Shown here one piece after another: positions 35,957-45,900 of a DNA stretch of 64,000 nt. The notes beneath the pieces were generated by a model, which saw nothing but the letters and a program-made list of their open reading frames with translations, was not told where the DNA came from and made no database searches. Location of the stretch: the NCBI GenBank assembly GCA_022747635.1, contig JAKTNV010000001.1:43936946-44000945 (forward strand). The letters are read 5' to 3'. The translations under genes and the position numbers were made by a program. This stretch comes from Hetaerina americana. Taxonomy: Eukaryota > Arthropoda > Insecta > Odonata > Calopterygidae. Positions within the stretch are counted from its first letter, which is position 1, and each line of letters opens with the position of its first letter.

Positions 35957-38900
35957 AACAGCCTAGCCATATAACAGACAAACAACAAAAAATATATATA
36001 TATATAAACAAACAGCCTACTCGACTTTCTGCCTGCCTAGATAATGTAATTACCAATTATGGTCCTGAACTGTACAGTATAAGTGTTATTGACTATCTCC
36101 TATCTGACCATCAAGGTATAAGCTTCACTTTTAATACTCAAATAACTCAAAAGATATATCCAAATAGAGGTAAAACCATAATCGTGAGGCCCATAACAAT
36201 AGAAGGTTTAGAGAGTTTCCAACTGCTTCTATCTTGTATTGATTGGCATGGTTTTTGCACAGACTCTGTAGAACAAACATGTTTTTCAAGTTTTTTAGGT
36301 AATTTCCTAGGCATTTTTGAGCAATGCTTTCCTAAAAAAATTCTAAACTCTATCCCCACTAAAAATAAAAAAAATCTCTGGTATACTGGGGAGTTATTAG
36401 CTCTTAGAAATGATTTACTTAGTTACTACCACTCTTACAAAACCAGTGGAAGCCAGCATGACAAAGAAGCCTACTTGAAATACAAAAGAGATTATTATAA
36501 TTTAGTTAGGTGTGCAAAAAATAATGCTTACAAGGATTTTATATTGAATGCAAAAAATAAACAAAAGGCAGCATGGAGTGTAATCAATCAAGAAGTTGGT
36601 CATGGTAATGGAAAAGAAAATCTTCCTTTCACCCCAGATGCTGTAAATAATTTTTTCTTAAAAGCTGTTGAAGACAAATTGTTCTCTCGAAAAGTTGATG
36701 CTGCCAATATTGGTAATATGCTGCAAAATCTTCCTCCAAATAATTTAAATTTTAAATGGAATTTTGTTACTCCACTTGATATTATATCGACTGTTAAAAA
36801 ATTTAAAAAATCCAACAGTAAGGATATTTATGGTCTTTCTAACTCCCTAATAAAGGACATTATTGTGCTCATTGCGGAACCATTAGCAATGTTAGTCAAT
36901 TTATGTTTTGAGACAGGAGATTTTCCAACAGCTCTAAAATATTCCAAAACAGTACCTGTCTATAAGAAAGGTGATAAAGATGATTTAGCTAACTACCGCC
37001 CCATTTCCATAGTCCCCGTTTTTGGTAAAATTTTTGAAGCTATTATGAAAGATCAAATATGTAATTTTTTTGAGTTAAATAATCTCTTTTCCAAATCCCA
37101 GTACGGCTTTCGATCTGGGAAATCTACAATTTTGGCAGAAGAGTCCATAGTTAATTATGTCATTAATGCATTTGAAGAAAAGGAATCAGTCTCAGTGACA
37201 CTATGTGATCTTAGTAAGGCCTTCGACTGTGTTAATCATCCAATATTACTAACAAAGCTAGAATATTATGGTATTAAGGGAGTTGCACTGAAACTAATGA
37301 AGTCATATTTGGATGATCGCCACCAATTGGTTGAACTTGATGGCTGTCGGTCTGCAGCTCTTAAAGTAAAATGTGGTGTACCACAGGGCTCTGTGCTTAG
37401 CCCAGTACTTTTCTTTATCATGATTAATGATTTGCCCTGTAATATGAAACCTAGATCTGTTTTATATGCTGATGACACTACTTTTGTGCAAAAGTGTCAA
37501 CATCCAGAAGATGCAAAGTTACGATCTAGCGCTACCCAAAAACAGGCTTAGGAATGGTTTGATGTTAATCATTTACAATTAAATACTAACAAAACTCAGC
37601 ATATTGTGTGCAGTCTTAAATCAAAAATAACTGATATTGAAACTGCTAAAATACTAGGAATTTATATTGATACAAAACTTAATTGGGAGACTCACATCAG
37701 TCAGACCTGTAATAAATTTAGTAAAGCTGTTTACATGTTAAGAAAGCTCAACTTTATCATTTCAAATGAGTATCGTTTAACACTTTACCATGCCTTCTTT
37801 CAATGTCATTTGAATTATGGTGTTGAGTTATGGGGTCATTCCCCTCATGTTAAACAAATTCTGCTACTGCAAAAGAGAGCTATTCGCTCTCTTGCTAATA
37901 TACCACCACGTGATTCCTGCAAACCTTTTTTTATTAGGTATAGAATCATGACTGTATTTTGTTTGTATATCTTTAAGGCTCTGATTCATGTGAAAGTTAA
38001 TCTAGAAACTTACCAATTAAGATCCAACCTCCATAACTATTCCACAAGAGGTAAATCGAATCTAAATACTACTTATTGTAGATTGTCATCAACTTACAAC
38101 ACATTTCACAATATGAACATACGACTGTATAACTATCTGCCTACTCAGTTGAAATCAGATGGTATCCAGAGTTTCAAGAATAGGGTATATAGTATACCTG
38201 GTTACTTGCTCACCCACTTTACTCATTGGATGAATTCTTTTGTGACAATCTTCATCGTATTTAAGAACTTATGTTTATATGTTAGATAATATTTATATTG
38301 ACGACATTTAATATGGTTGTACCATTTTTAAAATGAATAAAGTATTATTATTATTATTATATATGCACACACGTATGTAAAACATATCTTAACCCCATAC
38401 CTATGACATTTTATTTGGGAAGGATATTTTATCAGATTGCTTTAATTCATTAAATAAACAGCAGGGCCGCAAGTTCACTAAATAAGAAATACATTACCAT
38501 TCTACGCGGGAATTAAAAATTGTAAAGGGAAACCATTTGAAAATTACGGACGTTTTGGTTCACAGCATGAGATACCCCCATTCACCAGAAAGAGCTTAGA
38601 GAAAGCTAGCCGTCTCTAAGTTCCTTTTTAAGAAAAAGAAGATTAGCTAAGGTAAATAAACTAGGGAAAACATCCAAAACGAAACGGAAATGTTGTCAAA
38701 AAGATATTTGTATATGTTGCAGTCACTTTGATGGGAATTTAATTTTAAGAATGAAATATTCAAGTTTATTTGGAGAGAAATGATCAGTAAGAGGAAGTCG
38801 CAAAGTTATACGCTCGTTTTCTACTGAGAGCACCTCAGTAAGCTCATACAGAGAGAGAGGTGGGAAGGGAAGGAGACTATGAGGTAAATAATATATTGAA

Positions 38901-41900
38901 AGGCCTGATACTGTAAAAGGAAATTGAAAACTACACTCCTAAAGCATACAAGAAGGAAATTAATGGGGAGCACATGGGTCTGCTGGTTCTCTCCGAGGAA
39001 GGAATTACAATAAGAAGGGTGGATAGTCCAGAGGTACTTTAATTTCATAAATGTAGGAGACCACTGACAAGTACGAGATGATCTTCAATACGCATATTTG
39101 CTCTGAAAGTGCCTTAACGAGGAACGTGGGAGACGTAACGCTCGCCGATGCCGAGTTCCCGGCCATGAGATTGAGAGAGGACATGGTAGGGAGAACTTAA
39201 GCATGATCATACGTATGTTGCGAAAGGGAAAGTGACCGGCTCTAGCAGTCTCTTTCTCATTCGTTATCCCGCCTACTGGAAAATGTGGAAAGTGGAAAAA
39301 GTTAACCTTCTCGTTTGGAACGGGGACCAAAGGTGCATGCAAAGTCCGTCAGCGGGAATGAGGAGTTAATGTAGGTTATGAGAAAGAGTAGATAGTTTTT
39401 ACCATATTTCCCTTCAATTTCAATTTCTGTGTAAATGGGAAGATGAGTTTTTCATTGATTCCAAACGACGGGATCATATTTATTAAATGCGGAATACATA
39501 TTAATGTTTCAATCTAACAATCTATAAAGCCAAGGAATATTTTCGATCGTATTTTTTGTCCAATAGATTGCAAGCTAGAAACGCGTTTGATTATATTGCC
39601 TAGTACTTACATCAATGATGAAGATTTTTGGTTTTCCTCGGTATCCATCTTTAATTTGAAATGGCTTCCATATATCATTCATTGTGAACTCGCCCTCATA
39701 CGCGTGGAACTTGCCATTTCCTGCTCCGTGAGTGGAAATAAAAATTATAACACTTTCGGCTTCCTCCTTATTTTCTGCGACTGAAAAACGAAAAAAAGGC
39801 AGAAATTTTAGGGTAAAAATTTAGGCTCATGATTATACGAGTATTTTGAGAAATTTGTTTTAAGGGTAACCCTCCGCGAGTGTCATCACCCTTATTAAAA
39901 AAATAAAAAAGTTACGTGCAATGAATTGCTAGATTTCTAATTATGGTAGTGCCTAAATTACTTCCCAGACTGATATATATTTATCCTTATTAGATTATAA
40001 AATATGATAAAGTATTAGAGCAACAAAAATGTTGAGTGAAGCGTATATTATTATTACATGAACCAATACTAAATAAAGTTAGTAATGAACCAGTAAGTAT
40101 AAAAAAGAAGAGACAAGAATGATCGCATTAACGGAATATTAAAAATTTGATTTGAATTTAAATCATGTCCTGTGCTAGGAAAATAATATTCAATGGAAAC
40201 ATCTAATTGCTTTTGAAAATTGAATGTATCGAATTTTAGGAGTTTCGTTGCTTTCTAACGTGCTTTCGTGAGTAGAATTTTATAAAGTCGCAACGGTCCC
40301 TCTACTGGGGCCATATTCTGTCAAAAGTAAAATCATATTTTAATAAACTGTAATTGCAATATTTTTAAAACTTAAAATAATTTATCACGTTATCGAGCAC
40401 GGAGCACCTATTGCTGCAGTATGGGAAATATCATAAAATAAAATATCAATAAGTTTTAAGTGCAATATTAATAGTTTTCAGGGGAGGCGACCGACAATTG
40501 AGGCCACTTGCGCCATTAGGGATGGATAGGAAGGGATGAAGAGTGAAGAGAAACCCGGCGTCGGCATTAGCCTTAACGAAAGACGCCAAGGGGTCCGCAG
40601 CTTAACGTCCCATCCGACGGATAGCGTACTCACCTCAAGTGCTCTCAACAGCGACACTTAAAGTAGGGATCGGGATACCACTGAAAAATATCCGTCGAAC
40701 CCGGGCCCTCTGGGTGGGAAGTCAGCACGTTAGCTACCACACCAACCCATTTCCCATCTAATATTCATATGTATATGGATTTTTATTTTATGATATCATT
40801 ATTGGGTTTTATGGTACTAAAATTAAGTATAGAATATGTTAAGAAAGTACGAAAAATATACTGAAATAGGCTTAAGAATTCTTTCTTCAACGTTTATAAG
40901 CCATGTAAAGAATTGTGTGTTTAAATCTAATGGAATTATAAATCGGAAATAATTTTAGTTCAAAAGAAAAATAATAAAAGAAATTGAGCTCTACGGCCTC
41001 GTAAATTAATAAAATAAAATAAAAACTACTATAGCCGTAATAAGTTAGCAACACTCGTTCCGCAATGAAAACAAAATTTGTTGTGATGGTTTGTGGGAAA
41101 AGAAACTCCACGACAGTGATTAACCACAACTCTCAACCAGGACACCCTTCTGCAGTAGTTTGTGGGAATGTTACTACCTCGCCAGTGACCAACTACACAC
41201 CCAAACACTCAAACCCAATTGGAATCATTGACAGAGTTCAAGGGACTCCGTTGAGGAAACCTGGGTTTATGAATAGATGTACACTATCCGTGACTATTTA
41301 CGAGAATAAATTCCACACCAGGGACAAACACAGAGCTACCACACACTCACAAGCACTCGGAAAAACAATCACTCACACATTCAAAAAGAGCCTCACTACT
41401 GGGAGAATATCACTCAAATTGAGAAGAGTTAGCAAAAAACAGGAAAAGAAGAGAGTGTGCGTCGGATACGCGTATTTCGGCTACAATGCAGCCCTCCTCA
41501 GCGAAATGAAGGAAAAACCGACTGGCAACATAAGTTTATGTGTGAATCAGAAAACCGACAAACGTTCAATATATACCATAAGCGAAAGAGGGGGGCGGTA
41601 AAGACAAAAACTTGAGAAACCAATGGCAGTAAAGAGGGCAAAAAAACGGGAAAAATGAGGTGAATTCAAGAGGGAAAATTAATGGGGGGGGGTAAAAGCA
41701 CAATTAAAGGAACCAATGACGGTAAGGGGGGGATTTGCAGTGGACGGGCGTGGGGAAATGAAACAAATTTTATTCTTAATGCGGGACGAGTGTTGATAAC
41801 TTATTACGGATATAGGAGTTTTTATTTCATTTTATTGAGCAAAATACTGTTGAAATAAATATTATTAGTGACCATAGCTGACAGGCGATCTGAAATTTAT

Positions 41901-42200
41901 TTAACTTTTTAATTCTATATTGAAAGTTTTAATGGTTACTAACTTTCCTTAATTTTGTTTATCAGATCTGCCGACTTCAATTTCCAATTTATGTTGCAGT
42001 CCTCATATATAAATCCCTTTTCATGCATTGCTTCTTCTATTTTTTTCTTATCTGCTTCCGCTCCCGATAGATATCCGATATTTAAAAAGTATTTAAATAT
42101 GAAGGAATAGGCCATACGCTTGCCGGATATTTTGTACTTTTCGATGGAAGTAACTTCGGTTGTTTGGGGAATCGATCCAGAAGGTTCAGTCTCAAAAGAT
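29426..42200 (-). CDS. caspase-family protease gene (copy B), 5' exon not found
   Basis: Minus-strand exons 42200-41944, 39780-39611, 35049-34704 and 29637-29426; intron phases 1, 0, 1. Exon a: large-subunit start (EKYKISGKRMAYSFIF). Exon b: STHGAG, the catalytic His block, and GKPKIFIID. Exon c: CCRGE, equivalent to the QACRG active-site pentapeptide with catalytic Cys kept, then an acidic, Lys-rich linker of about 90 residues (far longer than usual) and DSDIVIGLATV, the small-subunit start. Exon d: KGSPYIQELCTQL and the C-terminal strand. The S1-pocket arginines expected before GSW (here SIQNEKGSP) and in the first exon are not seen. Role by family: cysteine protease of apoptosis or immunity; specificity uncertain. 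The first exon (phase 2 junction) is missing from this reconstruction. Confidence 0.8.
29638..29878. other. intron remainder next to LTR element
   Basis: AT-rich; no 3' LTR or polypurine tract recognised here, so the LTR element appears truncated on this side. Confidence 0.4.
29879..30874 (-). CDS. second ORF of the LTR element, Trp-rich repeats, unknown
   Basis: 331 codons, starting inside the end of the gag-like frame (76-bp overlap, -1 frame relative to it). No protease DTG/DSG, RT or integrase motif is visible. It contains a degenerate recurring unit: SWTAKF, SSWTANIH, SRWTANLY, RRTADLH, then SARLRPPNQ and PACLQPPKQ, spaced about 25-40 residues. The composition is Ser, Pro and charged, suggesting a disordered protein. 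It ends at a stop just before AT-rich intron sequence. Function unknown. Confidence 0.55.
   Translation of the reverse strand: MPSGESPSPSGFPANQSVEHKSAELDLDNHRNKSIRLGNGDSILEKPSWTAKFCEPNSIKEDVNSGIRVCIEKGREINSDGPDETSAPGSSWTANIHHPSEALAKIKDEEIYRSRWTANLYRSGQCNGAIRKSSPAEQSRRTADLHCKADICCPSVDFAEPSGSARLRPPNQPHMGQKAHWSTESAPLCQSVRSEKSERVKSLVGSNRPACLQPPKQAESERPQSISSVPQSPPRHAWNVDSAQSLHAGPKSEQESDYEKLPQVLFTLDRFCSDKGTGRNESSESVIYPVTIEDKPDRLCPVQGGGVGVESTPRVSLASVTAENRDQVSVL
30799..31755 (-). CDS. gag-like protein with two CCHC zinc knuckles
   Basis: 318 codons on the minus strand. The N-terminal third has no clear family. The middle carries a probable coiled coil (EEIKELRSQLQQQNEMINNL). A Ser/Asp-rich acidic stretch follows (SSSSSESEV, SSDDSDDASGDD). 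Near the C-terminus are two CCHC knuckles, CYSCGESGHRANAC and CFSCGARGHIGVNC, the nucleocapsid signature of retroelement gag. An upstream frame (31982-31713) overlaps its start and probably encodes the gag N-terminus, split by a frameshift. Confidence 0.8.
   Translation of the reverse strand: MVKELDEDVQPDDVTLSGALYALNWDEDLDAGRKMKRACSKGHKKKHIETEKVAASDGEINEELNPIRTITANAAGGPQPKLPLMDSYDFPPLGERKEASDLTREKEKLRILPSEAKSNQKEIPVQSDRNSEEIKELRSQLQQQNEMINNLTDGISRILQKLGSEKNDKEVNLRKGSKKKYRREITSTSSSSSESEVTCGSLSTDSSDDSDDASGDDGHRQSISYELGRAITRPTWSRPSQARDQGPGFDGACYSCGESGHRANACPRVQCFSCGARGHIGVNCPSRQGRTREKCQAGSRLAQAASPQTNPSNINRLN
31713..31982 (-). pseudogene. probable gag N-terminal fragment
   Basis: 89 codons beginning MEGGTGFLARYQRDMRALL, with EIIKQMSEEEVENELSSKGH. 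Overlaps the zinc-knuckle frame by 43 bp in a different frame, which suggests a frameshift mutation near 31.76-31.79 kb in one original gag reading frame. Confidence 0.5.
31983..32759 (-). other. leader of the LTR element
   Basis: Untranslated region between primer site and gag-like start. No coding features. Its part next to the primer site is CpG-rich. Confidence 0.5.
32760..32777 (-). other. primer binding site, tRNA-Lys type
   Basis: On the minus strand it reads TGGCGCCCAACGTGGGGC, 18 bases complementary to the 3' end of tRNA-Lys, two bases inside the LTR end. This fixes the orientation and the LTR edge. Confidence 0.88.
32780..33502 (-). repeat. 5' LTR, 723 bp
   Basis: Bounded by TGTGACG and CGTCACA (perfect 7-bp terminal inverted repeat), beside the primer binding site. 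GC- and CpG-rich. An AATAAA on the element strand lies at about 33058-33063. No second copy of this LTR was found in the window. Confidence 0.82.
33512..33797 (-). repeat. 5' block of the RTE-like LINE, second copy
   Basis: About 280 bp closely matching 9985-10262. Shared stretches include AACACCATCACTCAATG / GACACCATCACTCAATGG, CTTTTGCAGCCGCCT, and CACAAGCCCTTCCACCA. At 10 kb this block lies upstream of the LINE endonuclease start, so it is the element's 5' region. It is next to the LTR edge and no LINE coding follows. Confidence 0.75.
33798..34703. other. intron sequence, no recognised feature
   Basis: Mixed composition, with a slightly CpG-rich left half; no exon or transposon recognised. 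Confidence 0.35.
34704..35049 (-). CDS. caspase B active-site Cys exon with long linker
   Basis: 346 nt from acceptor CTCGTGTAG to donor GTGAGT. First residues CCRGE hold the catalytic Cys. The middle is a charged linker (MEIESPEGGKSLNEEVEL and onward). DDSD just before DIVIGL is a plausible maturation site. Phase 0 start, phase 1 end. Confidence 0.85.
35050..35915. other. caspase B intron sequence
   Basis: AT-rich; nothing recognised. Confidence 0.4.
35916..35952. repeat. (TA)n microsatellite
   Basis: Thirty-seven bases of uninterrupted alternating TA, followed by a second short TA run at about 35990-36005 at the 5' edge of the LINE. Confidence 0.95.
36008..38364 (+). mobile_element. CR1/Daphne-like LINE, 5'-truncated, nearly intact
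   Basis: Plus strand, inserted in caspase B antisense. It begins within the endonuclease, covers the full reverse transcriptase and C-terminal region, and ends with AATAAAG and an (ATT)n tail (about 38340-38364). The tail type and RT sequence fit the CR1/L2/Daphne group rather than RTE. A single in-frame stop is the only clear lesion in the remaining coding region, which suggests a young insertion. Confidence 0.88.
36016..38289 (+). pseudogene. LINE endonuclease end and reverse transcriptase, one premature stop
   Basis: One frame from 36016 to 38289 broken only by TAG at 37549-37551. The start shows the end of an AP-type endonuclease (RLSACLDNVITN; LLSDHQGISF, the conserved SDH). RT blocks follow: NYRPISIVPVFGKIFEAIM, SQYGFRSGKST, LCDLSKAFDCVNHPILLTKL, KCGVPQGSVLSPVLF and the active site LYADDTTF (about 37465-37488). 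After the stop: LNTNKTQHIV, LGIYIDTKLNWETHI, HLNYGVELWG and FFIRYRIMTVFCLYIFKAL. The stop lies where a WF-rich segment of the thumb begins, so a product ending there would keep the catalytic palm. Confidence 0.88.
38365..39610. other. caspase B intron sequence
   Basis: No exon or repeat recognised. Confidence 0.4.
39611..39780 (-). CDS. caspase B catalytic His exon
   Basis: 170 nt between acceptor GTTTTCAG and donor GTAAGT. FISTHGAGNG contains the catalytic His-Gly; DIWKPF and GKPKIFIID lead into the Cys exon. Confidence 0.88.
39781..40490. other. caspase B intron sequence
   Basis: AT-rich; nothing recognised. Confidence 0.4.
40490..40755 (-). repeat. tRNA-headed SINE, third family
   Basis: Minus-strand head TGGTGTGGTAGCTAACGTGC (A box, about 40747-40728) and GGGTTCGACGG (B box, about 40704-40694). 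The body reads GGATGGGACGTTAAGCTGCG (about 40620-40600), a common arthropod SINE-like phrase. It lies in the caspase B intron. Confidence 0.65.
41065..41601 (+). other. 178-codon ORF of unknown origin in a caspase intron
   Basis: Open from 41065 to 41601 on the plus strand, antisense to caspase B. It is rich in Thr, Asn, Lys and His, with a repeated phrase around CGKRNSTTVINHNSQPGHP and VVCGNVTTSPVTNYTPKH. No signal peptide, no domain recognised, no splice context examined that supports it. It could be a fragment of an unidentified mobile element or chance. Confidence 0.25.
41944..42200 (-). CDS. caspase B large-subunit first recognised exon
   Basis: 257 nt after acceptor TTTCACTTTCAG, donor GTTAGT. 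Encodes SIEKYKISGKRMAYSFIFKY and AEADKKKIEEAM, aligned with the caspase large-subunit start. Its phase-2 beginning requires an upstream exon that I could not locate in 42201-42785. Confidence 0.75.
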
Positions 42201-42785
42201 CTGAAAGTGAAAAAAAATCAAGCAAATTTTATGTCAAAGGCAAAACGGCTGATGTTAAAAATTTGAGTTTGGAACCGAAAAAAAACTACAACTGAAGTCG
42301 TTATGATATCAGCACGTGAGGTTTCTGAGGTAACCGCCCTCAAGTGACGCTGTGGGAAAGAGAAGTGAACGGTTAACTGATCACTCAAAACCTTTCCAAT
42401 GGACAAACACCATTTCACTTGCAAAAAGCAATGTGCATATTTAGTACGACTTATTCGTGGATTTTTATGAAAGTTATATTCATTTAGGAATATATATTCC
42501 TAGACTAATTATTCTTAGACTTTCTATCCCATCACTTTCTGAGGAATAATTTAGTAGTCGGTTCAAACTATAAATATATTTGTTATGAACAGTATGAAAG
42601 TTTTCAAATGATGGATAGTACAAATAAATATTCATCATTTTCAAGAAACTATAGCCTAAATAAAAAAATAATGCGTCAGTAATTACTGTCCAGGTATTTT
42701 TGTCCTGGATAATGCAGATTTTACTACTCGGCCCGTCTTGGTACAGATTATTACAGCCCTAATATTGGTTTTAGCGTAACCGAAC
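42201..42785. other. spacer between the two caspase genes
   Basis: Only 585 bp separate the stop of copy A from the first recognised exon of copy B. The missing 5' exon and promoter of copy B should lie here, but no start-codon exon with the required phase-2 end is clear. Confidence 0.4.
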
Positions 42786-42940
42786 TTACAGGTACAAAAG
42801 CTTGCAGAAGGTGGAGCTAAATTTTGGCGTCTGGCTCCATCCTCTTCCAATAATTGAAGTCATAATTGTATTAATGTTTCGAGGTTTTTTGTTTTTACAC
42901 TCTTCGTAAAGGAACTGTCCAATAGAAAAGTTGTCCATTT
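42786..42940 (-). CDS. caspase A exon 4 and stop
   Basis: 155 nt after acceptor TTTCTCTTTCAG; the split Glu codon joins exon 3 in phase 1. Encodes MDNFSIGQFLYEECKNKK and ends LLYL-stop. Confidence 0.83.
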
Positions 42941-45900
42941 CTGAAAGAGAAAAATTTATTTTCCTCTCAATTATGATCACCATTTTCATGTTAGTAAAAT
43001 GCAATCAGAATTTGCTATTAAATTTTTCTATGGCCATTTCGTAAAAATGTAACGTTATTCCTATTGAAAATCAAATCTATAATGCATCTATGATCAGGGT
43101 AAAACGTAATTCACCTGGGGAGACAGAGGGAAGTCATTACATTATTAATGGCTTGAGGATTATATGTACTTAGTTTCATTAAATGACTTCAAAAACTATT
43201 AAATGTAAATAATATTTACGTCATTTATACCAGTTGTAACGGATTCAAATCGATCACTTATGCAATAGGAAATTAGTTTCAGTGAATGCCACAAGTATTA
43301 CTCGTACAGTCAGATAAACCCAAGAAAATAACTTCAGTGTGTGAGGAATGCAAGTATCTATTTATTTTAATGGTTTAAACTAAGACTGCGGATTATTTAC
43401 AGGTATAAAATGATAGGTAATTGAATCAAATAAGTTTTAATTCTCTTTATGTCGAGTTCTTGATCACAGTAAAAAAAAGATTAAATCCAAGATGCAAGAA
43501 TTCATAGAGCTGTACACGGTAAATATTTTCTTCAGTATTTTTCATGCAGCAAAAAATGTATGAAGCTCTTTTAAATTTAATCAGTAAATGGTAATACCCT
43601 ACTAAACACTTCTCATCCTAAGCAGAGTTGTGGACCAGTCAATCGCCGGCTCATTTTTAGGAATATCTCCCTTAACAATATATCTTATGAATGCCAACTA
43701 AGACAGACTAGTGCACTGCGTGTGCTTAGTATTTCGTAATTTCTTTTACGCATTTCAAGAATTCTGCTCTTATCCCATCCCACTATTCAACCTAAATATG
43801 TATTTAATTTTAAACCTCATCAAAAATCAATCTATTTTAGACATGCACCTTATACGAAATTATTAGAAATATACATTTCGAAATGGGCAACTTTCTTAAG
43901 GTGGCCTAAGGAAGCTGAATTTCGGTCTTCTATATTAAGAGATTTATATTAGTAACGGCCAAAGAGTTATTTATCTAAATTACTCTCATTTGGGAAATGC
44001 CAAGGCCCTTTTACCGGTTGAGCAGGACGGCCTGAGTTTTCTCATATGTCGGTGTCGAAAGAGAGAAAAAAAATTAGAAATTGGAACTTTGTAGTCCAGT
44101 GGGTAGAGCGCTGATATAATGACCATAGGGTGAGGGTTCGATTCCCGGGGACGCATCTGGGTACCCTCAACTTCACCTGAGTAGTGTTTTCTTCAGGGTA
44201 CCAATTTTTCCTGGGTAACCATCGATGTCACAAAGAAAGGCACTGGTCACCTTACCAATATATGAGCATTCCACATGTACAATTGGACTAGGCACTATGT
44301 GAGCTCTTCTCTCACCGATAAACCGGGTTAATAACTGTTTGGTTAGTCGTCTAACCAATGGCGGAACGTAATGAGGTTACGTAATAGGGTTTCACAAAGG
44401 AACAATCCGCACTCCGCAAAGATTGGGAGCCAACTGCCGCCGGCTTTCACACTTTCCTGAGATTCCACTTCCTCGAACCCAGCCAGAGAAACCGCCTCTT
44501 GCCCGTGCGTCTATCAGGGAAAAAGAAAAGTCATACTACTTTTGGGATAGAACTTGTATAAATGTTTCTGCGCCGACAATAGGAAATGTTTCAGGCGAAG
44601 AATCAGGTAACGTGGTAAAGTCATTAGGAGAATTGTGTAAGGTCAAGAAGCATGGGAGAAGATAAGAGATTTGGTGACCAAAAGGCTGTAAGGTTATGAT
44701 ACTAGGTCATTGAGGGAAGAGGGCAAGCCCATACTGTCGACTTCTGAGAGGTAGGCGTGACGATGAATGGAAAAAATAAAATGGGTAAAAATGAAAAAAT
44801 AAAAGGTTTTAAGCGTGATGTAATGCTGAAGACTGTGAAACAAAGGAGAATATTGGGAAAGCGATAGGAAAACGATAGACTAGACGGTATGAAGTGAAGC
44901 AGGGGAGTATGTGGAATTGAACACAATTCAGTGGGTAGTTTCTGTGTCCATCAAAACCTGCGATGACTGTAGACTGCTGTTAATAATAATCACATTCATG
45001 AACACTTACCTTCCCTTCGAAACAATGCCACCATGATATCTGAAGAGACAGGTATACTATTAATACTATTGTTTTCAGGTGGCAGATAGTTCATTAAGGG
45101 CAAGTAATTAGAATCCATTGTGTTGACCGTGGTCTGAAACAGAGAAAACCACTCTATAATACTGCATTCGCAAGAGGATCATTGGTGTTCAATGAACATT
45201 TTTCAAGAACCATATCATCCTGCGATATCAGGTGAACTAAATGGTACCTGAATCATGAAATACGAGTCTATACTCTTAGTTACTAAATTTAATTAAATTA
45301 GAGATTTATAATGAATTTTAGTGACATTGGAAGACCTACTTTGACCTTTAATGGAAGATCAATTAATAGGAAAATGCCGCCAAAAAATTAAGCTGAGAGC
45401 GATCGATATTTTCAAAAAAATTCTCCATTTATGAAACACCTTGTGAGAAAAAACTAATGCTAAGTATTATTTAGCCTTATGTAAAGTCATATCAACTGTG
45501 ACTTAGTCAATATAGAACACATACCTGAACGAAGAACATCTTTGGCTTTCCAAATAATATTTTACATTTATTTGCAGTGAATTTTTTCCATACATTTTCC
45601 AGATTGAAGTATCCACTGTAGCATCGGTAGCAATCTTTTATTGGGGCTGTCAGAAAGAACACCCAGAGACATGCCAGTTCCTCAGTACCTTTTGCAACTG
45701 TAAATGCCAGATGTTACCTTTTAAGGTTCGCAATATCAGGCTTAACCTTGTGGAAATTATCTATTGCGAAAAGAAAAACGCAGCTTCTTTCATTCTAATT
45801 AATGTTTTAATCATACTACCAGGGTTTCAATACACACTACAACACCTATTTCATTAAATGCAACGATTACAACTAATAGACATATAAGGTTTTCACTGCC

